Notes under the pieces: generated by a model | What the model was told of the DNA's origin: nothing | Seen by the model: only the letters and a program-made list of their open reading frames with translations | Databases searched by the model: none | Assembly (NCBI GenBank): GCA_964057225.1 | Contig: OZ059900.1 | Coordinates: forward strand, 19,855,638-19,919,637 | Length of the DNA: 64,000 nucleotides | DNA from: Auanema rhodensis | Taxonomy: Eukaryota; Nematoda; Chromadorea; Rhabditida; Rhabditidae | Direction: 5' to 3' | Made by a program: the position numbers and the translations under genes | Part shown: piece after piece, positions 49,933 through 63,954 of the stretch | Numbering within the stretch: the first letter of the stretch is position 1 | Layout of the letters: each line of letters begins with the position of its first letter

Positions 49933-51642
49933 CAATTTTGAGCTAGGTTTCATTGACATTGCATGAGTTTGAACACATGAAATCGTAAGTCAAAACCTTG
50001 TTTACAGCGAAATTTCCAAAAACTGGTTTTCCAGCATAATAAAATATTTCTCATGGGAAATACTGTGTTTTTGTATTTTTCTAGTGTTCAGCATGTAAAA
50101 TGCTTCATTTTAGTATGTAACACGCTGAAATTCGTTGCATTTGACGACTCATATGAACAAAAATCTATTTAATCAATATTAGCCATAACGGGCGTGCCCT
50201 CAGAATATGCTAATTTCCTTAATTTTCTAACCCCTGTTTTTTTGTCGTGAAAGTGGAACTAGACGTTGTACGAACAATTTTGAGCTATGTTTCATTGACA
50301 TTGCATGAGTTTGAACACATGAAATCGTAAGTCAAAACCTTGTTTACAGCGAAATTTCCAAAAACTGGTTTTCCAGCATAATAAAATATTTCTCATGGGA
50401 AATACTGTGTTTTTGTATTTTTCTAGTGTTCAGCATGTAAAATGCTTCATTTTAGTATGTAACACGCTGAAATTCGTTGCATTTGACGACTCATATGAAC
50501 AAAAATCGATTTAATCAATATTAGCCATAAGGGGCGTGCCCTCAGAATATGCTAATTTCCTTAATTTTCTAACCCCTGTTTTTTTGTCGTGAAAGTGGAA
50601 CTAGACGTTGTACGAACAATTTTGAGCTAGGTTTCATTGACATTGCATGAGTTTGAACACATGAAATCGTAAGTCAAAACCTTGTTTACAGCGAAATTTC
50701 CAAAAACTGGTTTTCCAGCATAATAAAATATTTCTCATGGGAAATACTGTGTTTTTGTATTTTTATAGTGTTCAGCATGTAAAATGCTTCATTTTAGTAT
50801 GTAACACGCTGAAATTCGTTGCATTTGACGACTCATATGAACAAAAATCGATTTAATCAATATTAGCCATAAGGGGCGTGCCCTCAGAATATGCTAATTT
50901 CCTTAATTTTCTAACCCTTGTTTTTTTGTCGTGAAAGTGGAACTAGACGTTGTACGAACAATTTTGAGCTAGGTTTCATTGACATTGCATGAGTTTGAAC
51001 ACATGAAATCGTAAGTCAAAACCTTGTTTACAGCGAAATTTCCAAAAACTGGTTTTCCAGCATAATAAAATATTTCTCATGGGAAATACTGTGTTTTTGT
51101 ATTTTTCTAGTGTTCAGCATGTAAAATGCTTCATTTTAGTATGTAACACGCTGAAATTCGTTGCATTTGACGACTCATATGAACAAAAATCGATTTAATC
51201 AATATTAGCCATAAGGGGCGTGCCCTCAGAATATGCTAATTTCCTTAATTTTCTAACCCCTGTTTTTTTGTCGTGAAAGTGGAACTAGACGTTGTACGAA
51301 CAATTTTGAGCTAGGTTTCATTGACATTGCATGAGTTTGAACACATGAAATCGTAAGTCAAAACCTTGTTTACAGCGAAATTTCCAAAAACTGGTTTTCC
51401 AGCATAATAAAATATTTCTCATGGGAAATACTGTGTTTTTGTATTTTTCTAGTGTTCAGCATGTAAAATGCTTCATTTTAGTATGTAACACGCTGAAATT
51501 CGTTGCATTTGACGACTCATATGAACAAAAATCGATTTAATCAATATTAGCCATAAGGGGCGTGCCCTCAGAATATGCTAATTTCCTTAATTTTCTAACC
51601 CCTGTTTTTTTGTCGTGAAAGTGGAACTAGACGTTGTACGAA

Positions 51643-54378
51643 CAATTTTGAGCTAGGTTTCATTGACATTGCATGAGTTTGAACACATGGAATCGTAAGT
51701 CAAAACCTTGTTTACAGCGAAATTTCCAAAAACTGGTTTTCCAGCATAATAAAATATTTCTCATGGGAAATACTGTGTTTTTGTATTTTTCTAGTGTTCA
51801 GCATGTAAAATGCTTCATTTTAGTATGTAACACGCTGAAAGTCGTTGCATTTGACGACTCATATGAACAAAAATCGATTTAATCAATATTAGCCATAAGG
51901 GGCGTGCCCTCAGAATATGCTAATTTCCTTAGTTTTCTAACCCCTGTTTTTTTGTCGTGAAAGTGGAACTAGACGTTGTACGAACAATTTTGAGCTAGGT
52001 TTCATTGACATTGCATGAGTTTGAACACATGAAATCGTAAGTCAAAACCTTGTTTACAGCGAAATTTCCAAAAACTGGTTTTCCAGCATAATAAAATATT
52101 TCTCATGGGAAATACTGTGTTTTTGTATTTTTCTAGTGTTCAGCATGTAAAATGCTTCATTTTAGTATGTAACACGCTGAAATTCGTTGCATTTGACGAA
52201 TCATATGAACAAAAATCGATTTAATCAATATTAGCCATAAGGGGCGTGCCCTCAGAATATGCTAATTTCCTTAATTTTCTAACCCCTGTTTTTTTGTCGT
52301 GAAAGTGGAACTAAACGTTGTACGAACAATTTTGAGCTATGTTTCATTGACATTGCATGAGTTTGAACACATGAAATCGTAAGTCAAAACCTTGTTTACA
52401 GCGAAATTTCCAAAAACTGGTTTTCCAGCATAATAAAATATTTCTCATGGGAAATACTGTGTTTTTGTATTTTTCTAGTGTTCAGCATGTAAAATGCTTC
52501 ATTTTAGTATGTAACACGCTGAAAGTCGTTGCATTTGACGACTCATATGAACAAAAATCGATTTAATCAATATTAGCCATAAGGGGCGTGCCCTCAGAAT
52601 ATGCTAATTTCCTTAATTTTCTAACCCCTGTTTTTTTGTCGTGAAAGTGGAACTAGACGTTGTACGAACAATTTTGAGCTATGTTTCATTGACATTGCAT
52701 GAGTTTGAACACATGAAATCGTAAGTCAAAACCTTGTTTACAGCGAAATTTCCAAAAACTGGTTTTCCAGCATAATAAAATATTTCTCATGGGAAATACT
52801 GTGTTTTTGTATTTTTCTAGTGTTCAGCATGTAAAATGCTTCATTTTAGTATGTAACACGCTGAAATTCGTTGCATTTGACGACTCATATGAACAAAAAT
52901 CGATTTAATCAATATTAGCCATAAGGGGCGTGCCCTCAGAATATGCTAATTTCCTTAATTTTCTAACCCCTGTTTTTTTGTCGTGAAAGTGGAACTAGAC
53001 GTTGTACGAACAATTTTGAGCTAGGTTTCATTGACATTGCATGAGTTTGAACACATGAAATCGTAAGTCAAAACCTTGTTTACAGCGAAATTTCCAAAAA
53101 CTGGTTTTCCAGCATAATAAAATATTTCTCATGGGAAATACTGTGTTTTTGTATTTTTCTAGTGTTCAGCATGTAAAATGCTTCATTTTAGTATGTAACA
53201 CGCTGAAATTCGTTGCATTTGACGACTCTGATGAACAAAAATCGATTTAATCAATATTAGCCATAAGGGGCGTGCCCTCAGAATATGCTAATTTCCTTAA
53301 TTTTCTAACCCCTGTTTTTTTGTCGTGAAAGTGGAACTAGACGTTGTACGAACAATTTTGAGCTAGGTTTCATTGACATTGCATGAGTTTGAACACATGA
53401 AATCGTAAGTCAAAACCTTGTTTACAGCGAAATTTCCAAAAACTGGTTTTCCAGCATAATAAAATATTTCTCATGGGAAATACTGTGTTTTTGTATTTTT
53501 CTAGTGTTCAGCATGTAAAATGCTTCATTTTAGTATGTAACACGCTGAAATTCGTTGCATTTGACGACTCATATGAACAAAAATCGATTTAATCAATATT
53601 AGCCATAAGGGGCGTGCCCTCAGAATATGCTAATTTCCTTAATTTTCTAACCCCTGTTTTTTTGTCGTGAAAGTGGAACTAGACGTTGTACGAACAATTT
53701 TGAGCTAGGTTTCATTGACATTGCATGAGTTTGAACACATGAAATCGTAAGTCAAAACCTTGTTTACAGCGAAATTTCCAAAAACTGGTTTTCCAGCATA
53801 ATAAAATATTTCTCATGGGAAATACTGTGTTTTTGTATTTTTCTAGTGTTCAGCATGTAAAATGCTTCATTTTAGTATGTAACACGCTGAAATTCGTTGC
53901 ATTTGACGACTCATATGAACAAAAATCGATTTAATCAATATTAGCCATAAGGGGCGTGCCCTCAGAATATGCTAATTTCCTTAATTTTCTAACCCCTGTT
54001 TTTTTGTCGTGAAAGTGGAACTAGACGTTGTACGAACAATTTTGAGCTAGGTTTCATTGACATTGCATGAGTTTGAACACATGGAATCGTAAGTCAAAAC
54101 CTTGTTTACAGCGAAATTTCCAAAAACTGGTTTTCCAGCATAATAAAATATTTCTCATGGGAAATACTGTGTTTTTGTATTTTTCTAGTGTTCAGCATGT
54201 AAAATGCTTCATTTTAGTATGTAACACGCTGAAAGTCGTTGCATTTGACGACTCATATGAACAAAAATCGATTTAATCAATATTAGCCATAAGGGGCGTG
54301 CCCTCAGAATATGCTAATTTCCTTAGTTTTCTATCCCCTGTTTTTTTGTCGTGAAAGTGGAACTAGACGTTGTACGAA
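51643..54378 (+). repeat. 7-mer duplication (copies 152-159)
   Basis: Copies 152 and 159 share the rare a48g together with t199g and a290g, seven monomers (2394 bp) apart. a48g was not seen elsewhere. Copies 154 and 160, six apart, both have t199g without a290g. Private changes are g329a in 153, a298t in 159 and g133a in 160. The a48g change removes a TGA and creates a 69-codon open frame; this is not considered a gene. Confidence 0.78.
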
Positions 54379-57300
54379 CAATTTTGAGCTAGGTTTCATT
54401 GACATTGCATGAGTTTGAACACATGAAATCGTAAGTCAAAACCTTGTTTACAGCGAAATTTCCAAAAACTGGTTTTCCAGCATAATAAAATATTTCTCAT
54501 GGGAAATACTATGTTTTTGTATTTTTCTAGTGTTCAGCATGTAAAATGCTTCATTTTAGTATGTAACACGCTGAAAGTCGTTGCATTTGACGACTCATAT
54601 GAACAAAAATCGATTTAATCAATATTAGCCATAAGGGGCGTGCCCTCAGAATATGCTAATTTCCTTAATTTTCTAACCCCTGTTTTTTTGTCGTGAAAGT
54701 GGAACTAGACGTTGTACGAACAATTTTGAGCTAGGTTTCATTGACATTGCATGAGTTTGAACACATGAAATCGTAAGTCAAAACCTTGTTTACAGCGAAA
54801 TTTCCAAAAACTGGTTTTCCAGCATAATAAAATATTTCTCATGGGAAATACTGTGTTTTTGTATTTTTCTAGTGTTCAGCATGTAAAATGCTTCATTTTA
54901 GTATGTAACACGCTGAAATTCGTTGCATTTGACGACTCATATGAACAAAAATCGATTTAATCAATATTAGCCATAAAGGGCGTGCCCTCAGAATATGCTA
55001 ATTTCCTTAATTTTCTAACCCTTGTTTTTTTGTCGTGAAAGTGGAACTAGACGTTGTACGAACAATTTTGAGCTAGGTTTCATTGACATTGCATGAGTTT
55101 GAACACATGAAATCGTAAGTCAAAACCTTGTTTACAGCGAAATTTCCAAAAACTGGTTTTCCAGCATAATAAAATATTTCTCATGGGAAATACTGTGTTT
55201 TTGTATTTTTCTAGTGTTCAGCATGTAAAATGCTTCATTTTAGTATGTAACATGCTGAAATTCGTTGCATTTGACGACTCATATGAACAAAAATCGATTT
55301 AATCAATATTAGCCATAAGGGGCGTGCCCTCAGAATATGCTAATTTCCTTAATTTTCTAACCCCTGTTTTTTTGTCGTGAAAGTGGAACTAGACGTTGTA
55401 CGAACAATTTTGAGCTAGGTTTCATTGACATTGCATGAGTTTGAACACATGAAATCGTAAGTCAAAACCTTGTTTACAGCGAAATTTCCAAAAACTGGTT
55501 TTCCAGCATAATAAAATATTTCTCATGGGAAATACTGTGTTTTTGTATTTTTCTAGTGTTCAGCATGTAAAATGCTTCATTTTAGTATGTAACACGCTGA
55601 AATTCGTTGCATTTGACGACTCATATGAACAAAAATCGATTTAATCAATATTAGCCATAAGGGGCGTGCCCTCAGAATATGCTAATTTCCTTAATTTTCT
55701 AACCCCTGTTTTTTTGTCGTGAAAGTGGAACTAGACGTTGTACGAACAATTTTGAGCTAGGTTTCATTGACATTGCATGAGTTTGAACACATGAAATCGT
55801 AAGTCAAAACCTTGTTTACAGCGAAATTTCCAAAAACTGGTTTTCCAGCATAATAAAATATTTCTCATGGGAAATACTGTGTTTTTGTATTTTTCTAGTG
55901 TTCAGCATGTAAAATGCTTCATTTTAGTATGTAACACGCTGAAATTCGTTGCATTTGACGACTCATATGAACAAAACTCGATTTAATCAATATTAGCCAT
56001 AAGGGGCGTGCCCTCAGAATATGCTAATTTCCTTAATTTTCTAACCCCTGTTTTTTTGTCGTGAAAGTGGAACTAGACGTTGTACGAACAATTTTGAGCT
56101 AGGTTTCATTGACATTGCATGAGTTTGAACACATGAAATCGTAAGTCAAAACCTTGTTTACAGCGAAATTTCCAAAAACTGGTTTTCCAGCATAATAAAA
56201 TATTTCTCATGGGAAATACTGTGTTTTTGTATTTTTCTAGTGTTCAGCATGTAAAATGCTTCATTTTAGTATGTAACTCGCTGAAATTCGTTGCATTTGA
56301 CGACTCATATGAACAAAAATCGATTTAATCAATATTAGCCATAAGGGGCGTGCCCTCAGAATATGCTAATTTCCTTAATTTTCTAACCCCTGTTTTTTTG
56401 TCGTGAAAGTGGAACTAGACGTTGTACGAACAATTTTGAGCTAGGTTTCATTGACATTGCATGAGTTTGAACACATGAAATCGTAAGTCAAAACCTTGTT
56501 TACAGCGAAATTTCCAAAAACTGGTTTTCCAGCATAATAAAATATTTCTCATGGGAAATACTGTGTTTTTGTATTTTTCTAGTGTTCAGCATGTAAAATG
56601 CTTCATTTTAGTATGTAACACGCTGAAATTCGTTGCATTTGACGACTCATATGAACAAAAATCGATTTAATCAATATTAGCCATAAGGGGCGTGCCCTCA
56701 GAATATGCTAATTTCCTTAATTTTCTAACCCCTGTTTTTTTGTCGTGAAAGTGGAACTAGACGTTGTACGAACAATTTTGAGCTAGGTTTCATTGACATT
56801 GCATGAGTTTGAACACATGAAATCGTAAGTCAAAACCTTGTTTACAGCGAAATTTCCAAAAACTGGTTTTCCAGCATAATAAAATATTTCTCATGGGAAA
56901 TACTGTGTTTTTGTATTTTTCTAGTGTTCAGCATGTAAAATGCTTCATTTTAGTATGTAACTCGCTGAAATTCGTTGCATTTGACGACTCATATGAACAA
57001 AAATCGATTTAATCAATATTAGCCATAAGGGGCGTGCCCTCAGAATATGCTAATTTCCTTAATTTTCTAACCCCTGTTTTTTTGTCGTGAAAGTGGAACT
57101 AGACGTTGTACGAACAATTTTGAGCTAGGTTTCATTGACATTGCATGAGTTTGAACACATGAAATCGTAAGTCAAAACCTTGTTTACAGCGAAATTTCCA
57201 AAAACTGGTTTTCCAGCATAATAAAATATTTCTCATGGGAAATACTGTGTTTTTGTATTTTTCTAGTGTTCAGCATGTAAAATGCTTCATTTTAGTATGT

Positions 57301-58482
57301 AACACGCTGAAATTCGTTGCATTTGACGACTCATATGAACAAAAATCGATTTAATCAATATTAGCCATAAGGGGCGTGCCCTCAGAATATGCTAATTTCC
57401 TTAATTTTCTAACCCCTGTTTTTTTGTCGTGAAAGTGGAACTAGACGTTGTACGAACAATTTTGAGCTAGGTTTCATTGACATTGCATGAGTTTGAACAC
57501 ATGAAATCGTAAGTCAAAACCTTGTTTACAGCGAAATTTCCAAAAACTGGTTTTCCAGCATAATAAAATATTTCTCATGGGAAATACTGTGTTTTTGTAT
57601 TTTTCTAGTGTTCAGCATGTAAAATGCTTCATTTTAGTATGTAACACGCTGAAATTCGTTGCATTTGACGACTCATATGAACAAAAATCGATTTAATCAA
57701 TATTAGCCATAAGGGGCGTGCCCTCAGAATATGCTAATTTCCTTAATTTTCTAACCCTTGTTTTTTTGTCGTGAAAGTGGAACTAGACGTTGTACGAACA
57801 ATTTTGAGCTAGGTTTCATTGACATTGCATGAGTTTGAACACATGAAATCGTAAGTCAAAACCTTGTTTACAGCGAAATTTCCAAAAACTGGTTTTCCAG
57901 CATAATAAAATATTTCTCATGGGAAATACTGTGTTTTTGTATTTTTCTAGTGTTCAGCATGTAAAATGCTTCATTTTAGTATGTAACATGCTGAAATTCG
58001 TTGCATTTGACGACTCATATGAACAAAAATCGATTTAATCAATATTAGCCATAAGGGGCGTGCCCTCAGAATATGCTAATTTCCTTAATTTTCTAACCCC
58101 TGTTTTTTTGTCGTGAAAGTGGAACTAGACGTTGTACGAACAATTTTGAGCTAGGTTTCATTGACATTGCATGAGTTTGAACACATGAAATCGTAAGTCA
58201 AAACCTTGTTTACAGCGAAATTTCCAAAAACTGGTTTTCCAGCATAATAAAATATTTCTCATGGGAAATACTGTGTTTTTGTATTTTTTTAGTGTTCAGC
58301 ATGTAAAATGCTTCATTTTAGTATGTAACACGCTGAAATTCGTTGCATTTGACGACTCATATGAACAAAAATCGATTTAATCAATATTAGCCATAAGGGG
58401 CGTGCCCTCAGAATATGCTAATTTCCTTAATTTTCTAACCCCTGTTTTTTTGTCGTGAAAGTGGAACTAGACGTTGTACGAA

Positions 58483-61400
58483 CAATTTTGAGCTAGGTTT
58501 CATTGACATTGCATGAGTTTGAACACATGAAATCGTAAGTCAAAACCTTGTTTACAGCGAAATTTCCAAAAACTGGTTTTCCAGCATAATAAAATATTTC
58601 TCATGGGAAATACTGTGTTTTTGTATTTTTCTAGTGTTCAGCATGTAAAATGCTTCATTTTAGTAAGTAACATGCTGAAATTCGTTGCATTTGACGACTC
58701 ATATGAACAAAAATCGATTTAATCAATATTAGCCATAAGGGGCGTGCCCTCAGAATATGCTAATTTCCTTAATTTTCTAACCCCTGTTTTTTTGTCGTGA
58801 AAGTGGAACTAGACGTTGTACGAACAATTTTGAGCTAGGTTTCATTGACATTGCATGAGTTTGAACACATGAAATCGTAAGTCAAAACCTTGTTTACAGC
58901 GAAATTTCCAAAAACTGGTTTTCCAGCATAATAAAATATTTCTCATGGGAAATACTGTGTTTTTGTATTTTTCTAGTGTTCAGCATGTAAAATGCTTCAT
59001 TTTAGTATGTAACACGCTGAAATTCGTTGCATTTGACGACTCATATGAACAAAAATCGATTTAATCAATATTAGCCATAAGGGGCGTGCCCTCAGAATAT
59101 GCTAATTTCCTTAATTTTCTAACCCCTGTTTTTTTGTCGTGAAAGTGGAACTAGACGTTGTACGAACAATTTTGAGCTAGGTTTCATTGACATTGCATGA
59201 GTTTGAACACATGAAATCGTAAGTCAAAACCTTGTTTACAGCGAAATTTCCAAAAACTGGTTTTCCAGCATAATAAAATATTTCTCATGGGAAATACTGT
59301 GTTTTTGTATTTTTCTAGTGTTCAGCATGTAAAATGCTTCATTTTAGTATGTAACACGCTGAAATTCGTTGCATTTGACGACTCATATGAACAAAAATCG
59401 ATTTAATCAATATTAGCCATAAGGGGCGTGCCCTCAGAATATGCTAATTTCCTTAATTTTCTAACCCTTGTTTTTTTGTCGTGAAAGTGGAACTAGACGT
59501 TGTACGAACAATTTTGAGCTAGGTTTCATTGACATTGCATGAGTTTGAACACATGAAATCGTAAGTCAAAACCTTGTTTACAGCGAAATTTCCAAAAACT
59601 GGTTTTCCAGCATAATAAAATATTTCTCATGGGAAATACTGTGTTTTTGTATTTTTCTAGTGTTCAGCATGTAAAATGCTTCATTTTAGTATGTAACATG
59701 CTGAAATTCGTTGCATTTGACGACTCATATGAACAAAAATCGATTTAATCAATATTAGCCATAAGGGGCGTGCCCTCAGAATATGCTAATTTCCTTAATT
59801 TTCTAACCCCTGTTTTTTTGTCGTGAAAGTGGAACTAGACGTTGTACGAACAATTTTGAGCTAGGTTTCATTGACATTGCATGAGTTTGAACACATGAAA
59901 TCGTAAGTCAAAACCTTGTTTACAGCGAAATTTCCAAAAACTGGTTTTCCAGCATAATAAAATATTTCTCATGGGAAATACTGTGTTTTTGTATTTTTCT
60001 AGTGTTCAGCATGTAAAATGCTTCATTTTAGTATGTAACACGCTGAAATTCGTTGCATTTGACGACTCATATGAACAAAAATCGATTTAATCAATATTAG
60101 CCATAAGGGGCGTGCCCTCAGAATATGCTAATTTCCTTAATTTTCTAACCCCTGTTTTTTTGTCGTGAAAGTGGAACTAGACGTTGTACGAACAATTTTG
60201 AGCTAGGTTTCATTGACATTGCATGAGTTTGAACACATGAAATCGTAAGTCAAAACCTTGTTTACAGCGAAATTTCCAAAAACTGGTTTTCCAGCATAAT
60301 AAAATATTTCTCATGGGAAATACTGTGTTTTTGTATTTTTCTAGTGTTCAGCATGTAAAATGCTTCATTTTAGTATGTAACTCGCTGAAATTCGTTGCAT
60401 TTGACGACTCATATGAACAAAAATCGATTTAATCAATATTAGCCATAAGGGGCGTGCCCTCAGAATATGCTAATTTCCTTAATTTTCTAACCCTTGTTTT
60501 TTTGTCGTGAAAGTGGAACTAGACGTTGTACGAACAATTTTGAGCTAGGTTTCATTGACATTGCATGAGTTTGAACACATGAAATCGTAAGTCAAAACCT
60601 TGTTTACAGCGAAATTTCCAAAAACTGGTTTTCCAGCATAATAAAATATTTCTCATGGGAAATACTGTGTTTTTGTATTTTTCTAGTGTTCAGCATGTAA
60701 AATGCTTCATTTTAGTATGTAACACGCTGAAATTCGTTGCATTTGACGACTCATATGAACAAAAATCGATTTAATCAATATTAGCCATAAGGGGCGTGCC
60801 CTCAGAATATGCTAATTTCCTTAATTTTCTAACCCTTGTTTTTTTGTCGTGAAAGTGGAACTAGACGTTGTACGAACAATTTTGAGCTAGGTTTCATTGA
60901 CATTGCATGAGTTTGAACACATGAAATCGTAAGTCAAAACCTTGTTTACAGCGAAATTTCCAAAAACTGGTTTTCCAGCATAATAAAATATTTCTCATGG
61001 GAAATACTGTGTTTTTGTATTTTTCTAGTGTTCAGCATGTAAAATGCTTCATTTTAGTATGTAACACGCTGAAATTCGTTGCATTTGACGACTCATATGA
61101 ACAAAAATCGATTTAATCAATATTAGCCATAAGGGGCGTGCCCTCAGAATATGCTAATTTCCTTAATTTTCTAACCCTTGTTTTTTTGTCGTGAAAGTGG
61201 AACTAGACGTTGTACGAACAATTTTGAGCTAGGTTTCATTGACATTGCATGAGTTTGAACACATGAAATCGTAAGTCAAAACCTTGTTTACAGCGAAATT
61301 TCCAAAAACTGGTTTTCCAGCATAATAAAATATTTCTCATGGGAAATACTGTGTTTTTGTATTTTTCTAGTGTTCAGCATGTAAAATGCTTCATTTTAGT

Positions 61401-61902
61401 ATGTAACACGCTGAAATTCGTTGCATTTGACGACTCATATGAACAAAAATCGATTTAATCAATATTAGCCATGAGGGGCGTGCCCTCAGAATATGCTAAT
61501 TTCCTTAATTTTCTAACCCCTGTTTTTTTGTCGTGAAAGTGGAACTAGACGTTGTACGAACAATTTTGAGCTAGGTTTCATTGACATTGCATGAGTTTGA
61601 ACACATGAAATCGTAAGTCAAAACCTTGTTTACAGCGAAATTTCCAAAAACTGGTTTTCCAGCATAATAAAATATTTCTCATGGGAAATACTGTGTTTTT
61701 GTATTTTTCTAGTGTTCAGCATGTAAAATACTTCATTTTAGTAAGTAACATGCTGAAATTCGTTGCATTTGACGACTCATATGAACAAAAATCGATTTAA
61801 TCAATATTAGCCATAAGGGGCGTGCCCTCAGAATATGCTAATTTCCTTAATTTTCTAACCCCTGTTTTTTTGTCGTGAAAGTGGAACTAGACGTTGTACG
61901 AA
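58483..61902 (+). repeat. 9-mer spaced marker pair (copies 172 and 181)
   Basis: Copies 172 and 181 share a rare t-to-a change at monomer position 185 (GTAAGTAAC instead of GTATGTAAC) together with c191t, 3078 bp apart. Copy 181 also has g170a. The intervening monomers carry only common markers, so the full extent of this duplication cannot be fixed by eye. Confidence 0.65.
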
Positions 61903-63954
61903 CAATTTTGAGCTAGGTTTCATTGACATTGCATGAGTTTGAACACATGAAATCGTAAGTCAAAACCTTGTTTACAGCGAAATTTCCAAAAACTGGTTTT
62001 CCAGCATAATAAAATATTTCTCATGGGAAATACTGTGTTTTTGTATTTTTCTAGTGTTCAGCATGTAAAATGCTTCATTTTAGTATGTAACACGCTGAAA
62101 TTCGTTGCATTTGACGACTCATATGAACAAAAATCGATTTAATCAATATTAGCCATAAGGGGCGTGCCCTCAGAATATGCTAATTTCCTTAATTTTCTAA
62201 CCCCTGTTTTTTTGTCGTGAAAGTGGAACTAGACGTTGTACAAACAATTTTGAGCTAGGTTTCATTGACATTGCATGAGTTTGAACACATGAAATCGTAA
62301 GTCAAAACCTTGTTTACAGCGAAATTTCCAAAAACTGGTTTTCCAGCATAATAAAATATTTCTCATGGGAAATACTGTGTTTTTGTATTTTTCTAGTGTT
62401 CAGCATGTAAAATGCTTCATTTTAGTATGTAACACGCTGAAATTCGTTGCATTTGACGACTCATATGAACAAAAATCGATTTAATCAATATTAGCCATAA
62501 GGGGCGTGCCCTCAGAATATGCTAATTTCCTTAATTTTCTAACCCTTGTTTTTTTGTCGTGAAAGTGGAACTAGACGTTGTACGAACAATTTTGAGCTAG
62601 GTTTCATTGACATTGCATGAGTTTGAACACATGAAATCGTAAGTCAAAACCTTGTTTACAGCGAAATTTCCAAAAACTGGTTTTCCAGCATAATAAAATA
62701 TTTCTCATGGGAAATACTGTGTTTTTGTATTTTTCTAGTGTTCAGCATGTAAAATGCTTCATTTTAGTATGTAACACGCTGAAATTCGTTGCATTTGACG
62801 ACTCATATGAACAAAAATCGATTTAATCAATATTAGCCATAAGGGGCGTGCCCTCAGAATATGCTAATTTCCTTAATTTTCTAACCCCTGTTTTTTTGTC
62901 GTGAAAGTGGAACTAGACGTTGTACGAACAATTTTGAGCTAGGTTTCATTGACATTGCATGAGTTTGAACACATGAAATCGTAAGTCAAAACCTTGTTTA
63001 CAGCGAAATTTCCAAAAACTGGTTTTCCAGCATAATAAAATATTTCTCATGGGAAATACTGTGTTTTTGTATTTTTCTAGTGTTCAGCATGTAAAATGCT
63101 TCATTTTAGTATGTAACACGCTGAAATTCGTTGCATTTGACGACTCATATGAACAAAAATCGATTTAATCAATATTAGCCATAAGGGGCGTGCCCTCAGA
63201 ATATGCTAATTTCCTTAATTTTCTAACCCTTGTTTTTTTGTCGTGAAAGTGGAACTAGACGTTGTACGAACAATTTTGAGCTAGGTTTCATTGACATTGC
63301 ATGAGTTTGAACACATGAAATCGTAAGTCAAAACCTTGTTTACAGCGAAATTTCCAAAAACTGGTTTTCCAGCATAATAAAATATTTCTCATGGGAAATA
63401 CTGTGTTTTTGTATTTTTCTAGTGTTCAGCATGTAAAATGCTTCATTTTAGTATGTAACTCGCTGAAATTCGTTGCATTTGACGACTCATATGAACAAAA
63501 ATCGATTTAATCAATATTAGCCATAAGGGGCGTGCCCTCAGAATATGCTAATTTCCTTAATTTTCTAACCCTTGTTTTTTTGTCGTGAAAGTGGAACTAG
63601 ACGTTGTACGAACAATTTTGAGCTAGGTTTCATTGACATTGCATGAGTTTGAACACATGAAATCGTAAGTCAAAACCTTGTTTACAGCGAAATTTCCAAA
63701 AACTGGTTTTCCAGCATAATAAAATATTTCTCATGGGAAATACTGTGTTTTTGTATTTTTCTAGTGTTCAGCATGTAAAATGCTTCATTTTAGTATGTAA
63801 CACGCTGAAATTCGTTGCATTTGACGACTCATATGAACAAAAATCGATTTAATCAATATTAGCCATAAGGGGCGTGCCCTCAGAATATGCTAATTTCCTT
63901 AATTTTCTAACCCTTGTTTTTTTGTCGTGAAAGTGGAACTAGACGTTGTACGAA

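Larger units (their letters stand above)
44119..55062 (+). repeat. Domain F: copies 130-161, collinear with domain C
   Basis: Markers follow the order of domain C: g124a (130 vs 43), t199g+a290g/c216a alternation (137-140 vs 47-49), a49c+t83a (141 vs 50/54), a56g (142 vs 51/55), a175c+a290g (146 vs 58), g14t (148 vs 60), c149a+c302t (149 vs 62), t199g+a290g (152 vs 65), c216a (153 vs 66), g257a+c302t (161 vs 68). Offsets are 87-88 monomers for most and reach 93 at the right end, because copies 152-160 were expanded locally. Confidence 0.8.

Noticed and set aside
51673-51882. 69-codon open frame in copy 152, repeated at 54067-54276
   Set aside because: It is created by a48g turning a TGA into TGG. 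It ends at the normal in-frame TAA of the monomer, has no recognisable domain and no coding context.
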